NCBI GenBank assembly: GCA_903855995.1
Contig: CAIOAN010000009.1
Coordinates: forward strand, 1 to 64,000
Origin: an uncultured Opitutia bacterium
Lineage (GTDB): Bacteria; Verrucomicrobiota; Verrucomicrobiia; Opitutales; UBA953
Reading direction: 5' to 3'
DNA: 64,000 bases
Shown here piece by piece: positions 61,484-64,000 of this stretch. The position numbers and the translations under genes were made by a program. How positions within the stretch are numbered: the first letter of the stretch is position 1; the number at the start of each line of letters is the position of its first letter. The notes under the pieces are model-generated. The model was given only the letters and a program-made list of their open reading frames with translations. It had not been told where the DNA came from and did no database searches.

Positions 61484-62356
61484 TTATTTGCTGGCGTTGA
61501 AGTAGCCTTCGGAAGTCATCCATTCACCGGCGGACTTCGTCCAACCATCGACCGGGAACTTCGTCTGTCGGGTGCCGAAGCCGTGGCCGCCCTTGGAATA
61601 GATGTGCAGTTCGGCCTGGATGTTCTGGCGCTTGTACTCGAGGTACAACTTGGCCGCTTCGACCGGATTGGTGCGGTCATTGTGGGCGACTACGAAGAAG
61701 CAGGGCGGGGCGTCGGCGGGGACGCTGAAGCCTTCGCGGAATTTGGTCATATCTTCCTTATCAAGGAAGCCGCCTCCGTAGACGAAGACCGTGAAGTCCG
61801 GGCCGCGCGGGTCGTCGACGCCGGGCTTCTGTTCGTAGGTTCGCGGGGTGCGGTCCCAGGAGGCGTGTCCGACGAGGTTGGCGCCCGCGGAGAAGCCGAT
61901 CACGCCGACGCGCTTCGGGTCGATGTTCCATTCCTTGGCGTGGGCGCGGACGAGGCCGAGCGAGCGTTGCAGGTCTTGGACGGGATAGTCGTGTGGCAGA
62001 GTCTCGTCCGCCGTCGGGGTGCGGTAGCGGAGCAGGATGCCCGTGACGCCGATGCTATTCAGCCATTCGCAGACGCCCGTGCCTTCGTTCTTGGTCGAGA
62101 GGAACCAGTAGCCGCCACCCGGGCAGACGATGACCGCGGCGCCGTTCGGATTGGCGGCGGGGTAGACCGTGATCGAAGGCTCGTTGATGAAGGTCTCGTG
62201 GCCGGCGTAGCTGCCTTTCGCGCCGATGCGGTCGAGGACGGACTTGGACGGCGCGACGCGCTTGCCCGGGACGCCTTCGGGCCAGAGGGGCAAGACGGTT
62301 TCGGCGGCGCAGGCGGAAGTCGCCAAAGCCAGAAGAAGGAGCGGGAGGAAGCGCAT
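61484..62356 (-). CDS. Secreted alpha/beta hydrolase (carbohydrate-esterase-like)
   Basis: 290 residues from ATG 62356 (frame open to 62401). The signal peptide MRFLPLLLLALATSACAA is cut before AETVLPLW. LPLWPEGVPG and VIVCPGGGYWFLSTKNEG open the dienelactone-hydrolase/acetyl-xylan-esterase fold. The nucleophile serine is in GVIGFSAGANL, the acid in HNDRTNPVEAA and the histidine in KGGHGFGTRQ. Members of this group deacetylate xylan and related sugars. It precedes the beta-helix protein by four bases in the same operon, which points to joint processing of an acetylated polysaccharide. Confidence 0.84.
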   Translation of the reverse strand: MRFLPLLLLALATSACAAETVLPLWPEGVPGKRVAPSKSVLDRIGAKGSYAGHETFINEPSITVYPAANPNGAAVIVCPGGGYWFLSTKNEGTGVCEWLNSIGVTGILLRYRTPTADETLPHDYPVQDLQRSLGLVRAHAKEWNIDPKRVGVIGFSAGANLVGHASWDRTPRTYEQKPGVDDPRGPDFTVFVYGGGFLDKEDMTKFREGFSVPADAPPCFFVVAHNDRTNPVEAAKLYLEYKRQNIQAELHIYSKGGHGFGTRQTKFPVDGWTKSAGEWMTSEGYFNASK

Positions 62357-62400
62357 CGGGGTAAGGCTAAGACAGCATACCTTGACGGATGTGCCAAACA

Positions 62401-62426
62401 AAGAAGCGGCCGAGGGGCCGCTTCTT
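62401..62426 (-). terminator. Terminator between the superoxide dismutase and the hydrolase gene
   Basis: An 11-bp perfect stem (AAGAAGCGGCC / GGCCGCTTCTT) with a four-base loop lies 22 bases past the superoxide dismutase stop. On the minus strand the stem is followed by TGTTTGGC. It ends the superoxide dismutase message. Confidence 0.8.
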
Positions 62427-62448
62427 AAGACCGATATGACTGAATTGC

Positions 62449-63183
62449 TCAGGCTGTGGCCTGCGTGTAGATCGCGTCAGCCTTCTTCCAGTCGATCAGT
62501 TTCCAAAAAGCGTCCACGTAGTCGGGACGGCGGTTCTGATATTTGAGGTAGTAGGCGTGTTCCCAGACGTCGAGGGCGAGGACCGGGGTGCCGTTGACGT
62601 CGGCGACGCCCTTCATGAGCGGGCTGTCCTGATTGGGCGTAGAGACGACGGCCAGGGATTTGTCAGCCTTGACGATGAGCCAGGCCCAACCGGAACCGAA
62701 GCGGGTGGTGGCGGCTGTCTTGAAAGCGGCCTTGAGGCCTTTCTCGCCTTCGAGTCCGCCGAAGGTGTGCTGGATAGCGGCACCGAGAGCGCCGACGGGT
62801 TCGCCGCCGCCGTTCGGGGAGAGGATGTTCCAGAAGAAGGTGTGGTTCGCATGGCCACCGGCGTTGTTGCGGACGGCGGTGCGGATGGACTCAGGGACCT
62901 TGCTGAGGTCGGCGATGAGGGCGTTGACGTCGGCCGGAGCGGCGAAGCCGGTTTCCTTGGCGAGGGCGGCGTTCAGGTTGGTGACGTAAGCGTTGTGGTG
63001 CTTGCCGTGGTGAATCTCCATCGTCGCCTGGTCGATGTGCGGCTCGAGCGCGGCGTGAGGATAAGGCAGGGGGGCGAGGGTGTAGCTCATGTGTTTGGTG
63101 GAAAGCGGGTCGGCGGAAAGTGAGCTGGCGCCAAGTGCGGCGGCGGCGAGGGAAGTTTTCTGAATGAAATCGCGGCGGTCCAT
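62449..63183 (-). CDS. sodA: Superoxide dismutase (Mn/Fe type) with Tat signal
   Basis: 244 residues. It dismutates superoxide to oxygen and hydrogen peroxide. Metal ligands are visible: H in [14 protein letters not shown] in [11 protein letters not shown], and D and H in [16 protein letters not shown]. The [10 protein letters not shown] segment is typical of the manganese or cambialistic type. The N-terminus [24 protein letters not shown] has a twin-arginine motif (RRDFIQK) and a hydrophobic core, so the folded enzyme should be exported by Tat. ATG 63090 ([10 protein letters not shown]) is where most SodA proteins begin; the Tat extension is a real, in-frame addition. Own terminator downstream. 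Confidence 0.93.
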   Translation of the reverse strand: MDRRDFIQKTSLAAAALGASSLSADPLSTKHMSYTLAPLPYPHAALEPHIDQATMEIHHGKHHNAYVTNLNAALAKETGFAAPADVNALIADLSKVPESIRTAVRNNAGGHANHTFFWNILSPNGGGEPVGALGAAIQHTFGGLEGEKGLKAAFKTAATTRFGSGWAWLIVKADKSLAVVSTPNQDSPLMKGVADVNGTPVLALDVWEHAYYLKYQNRRPDYVDAFWKLIDWKKADAIYTQATA

Positions 63184-63212
63184 GGGTCAAGAATGAGGAA
63201 AGGCGACGGGGG

Positions 63213-63758
63213 TCAAGCCGTGGCGGAGGAATCCCGCCCTCTTTTCATATTAAAGTAGGCCTGGAGAATCTCGCGACAGGGCTCTTCGAGCACTCTGGGT
63301 GTCACTTGGACGCGATGATTCAATTTCGGTAGGGAATGCAGTTCGGTGGCTCCGCCCATGCAGCCCATCTTTGGGTCGCCCCAGGCGAAGACCACGCGGT
63401 TGAGCCGGCTCATGATCGTGGCGCCGGAGCACATCGGGCAGGGCTCCTTAGTGACGTAAAGGTTGCACTCGTTGAGACGCCAATCGCCAATCTTCTTCGC
63501 CGCCTGGGTGATGGCCAGCATCTCGGCGTGGGCGGTCGGGTCGTTGGCGCGTTCGACTTCATTGTGGGCGGCTGCGATGATCTCGCCTCCGCGCTCAATG
63601 ATCGCTCCGATAGGCACTTCGTCGATCCGCCAGGCATCCACGGCCAGGTTGTAGGCTAAGGCCATGTAGAAGGCATCGTCCCGATTCAGCTGCGATGGGC
63701 GGAGCTTCTCGAACGGACAGATGAGTCCGGGGCGGGGGGTGGGCGCTTCGCCATCCAT
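63213..63758 (-). CDS. tadA: tRNA adenosine-34 deaminase
   Basis: 181 residues from ATG 63758; the frame also opens at 63803 but the later ATG fits the family. TadA converts A34 of tRNA-Arg(ACG) to inosine so that it can read CGU, CGC and CGA. The zinc site is HAE (77-79) with the catalytic glutamate, and PCPMC (106-110) for the two cysteines. CMGGATELHSLPKLNHRVQVTPRVLEEPCREILQAYF completes the family C-terminus. An unusual feature is the 25-residue N-terminal extension, where E. coli TadA has about ten. It diverges from infA with 104 bases between the starts. Confidence 0.92.
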   Translation of the reverse strand: MDGEAPTPRPGLICPFEKLRPSQLNRDDAFYMALAYNLAVDAWRIDEVPIGAIIERGGEIIAAAHNEVERANDPTAHAEMLAITQAAKKIGDWRLNECNLYVTKEPCPMCSGATIMSRLNRVVFAWGDPKMGCMGGATELHSLPKLNHRVQVTPRVLEEPCREILQAYFNMKRGRDSSATA

Positions 63759-63862
63759 GGGGTCAGAATTACACCCCGAGACCCCGTGGCAAGAGGGTAG
63801 CAAGGCCTACTTACGGTGATTGACTCTCCGGAGTTGTGGGGATGAAGTGGGGCTTACAAGGC

Positions 63863-64000
63863 ATGGCTGAAGAACCCGTTATCGAACTCGAAGGCAAAAT
63901 CCTGCAGGTGCTTCCTGGCACCATGTTCCGGATCGAGCTCCCCAATAAGCACGTAGTAATGGGGCGCATCTCGGGCCGACTGCGTAAGAATTTCATCCGC
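63863..64000 (+). CDS. infA: Translation initiation factor IF-1 (partial, runs off the window)
   Basis: The ATG at 63863 opens [19 protein letters not shown] and continues [27 protein letters not shown], the N-terminal 46 of about 72 residues expected for IF-1. The OB-fold pieces ([33 protein letters not shown]) match the family closely. IF-1 binds the A site of the 30S subunit during initiation. The remaining 26 codons lie beyond the right edge. The gene is too short here to appear as a closed reading frame but the start is clear. It diverges from tadA. Confidence 0.93.
   Translation, partial: MAEEPVIELEGKILQVLPGTMFRIELPNKHVVMGRISGRLRKNFIR

Overview
The window is a high-GC stretch of chromosome that looks like Verrucomicrobiota, probably the Opitutae side. 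This is inferred from gene content: a giant outer-surface protein built of autotransporter-associated beta-strand (PATR) repeats, an exosortase, a ssrA tag ending ALAA, many secreted proteins with short signal peptides, and long runs of co-directional genes joined by ATGA overlaps. No phage, insertion sequence, CRISPR array, tRNA or rRNA gene was seen. The only large accessory-looking element is the surface protein.

Layout. 1-10863 (-): the N-terminal 3.6 thousand residues of one giant PATR-repeat protein, whose C-terminus lies left of the window. 11148-17260 (-): gltB-gltD, glutamate synthase. 17540-19477 (+): a HEAT/THUMP RNA methyltransferase and a DUF1801 protein. 19529-19897 (-): tmRNA (ssrA). 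20202-25623: an AEC permease, a three-lipoprotein operon (COG3014-like, YcfL-like, LpoB-like), an FAD oxidoreductase, aroQ on the opposite strand, and a chagasin-like inhibitor. 25674-28967 (-): acnA and a peroxiredoxin.

29108-43455 (-) is one long run of twelve genes read from right to left: lipA, a UvrD-type helicase, serA, plsY, hom, lysC, a periplasmic TPR protein, an ExbB-like and an ExbD-like protein, uppS, cdsA, miaA. It mixes amino-acid synthesis (Ser, Thr/Met/Lys), phospholipid and undecaprenyl synthesis, lipoate synthesis and tRNA modification. 43566-44192 (-) is a TorF-type porin with its own terminator.

44327-52895 (-) is a tightly overlapped operon: YejB- and YejE-type permeases, a YejA-type binding protein, two Opp-type ATPases, an exosortase and glgA. 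52986-60125 (+) carries a PlsC/acyl-activating fusion (Aas-like), glycogen phosphorylase, a secreted protein of unknown function and an adenylate-kinase-like protein. 60127-63758 (-) has a beta-helix protein, an alpha/beta hydrolase, a Tat-exported superoxide dismutase and tadA. infA starts at 63863 (+) and runs off the right edge.

Themes that connect genes: glgA and glgP (glycogen synthesis and breakdown) flank the transporter operon and the Aas-like gene. The exosortase is a plausible, unproven processing enzyme for surface proteins such as the giant PATR protein. The LpoB/YcfL/COG3014 trio points to control of peptidoglycan synthesis. Most of the window is housekeeping. The best leads are the architecture of the giant surface protein, the exosortase context, and an ExbB/ExbD pair that seems to lack the usual proton-path residues.
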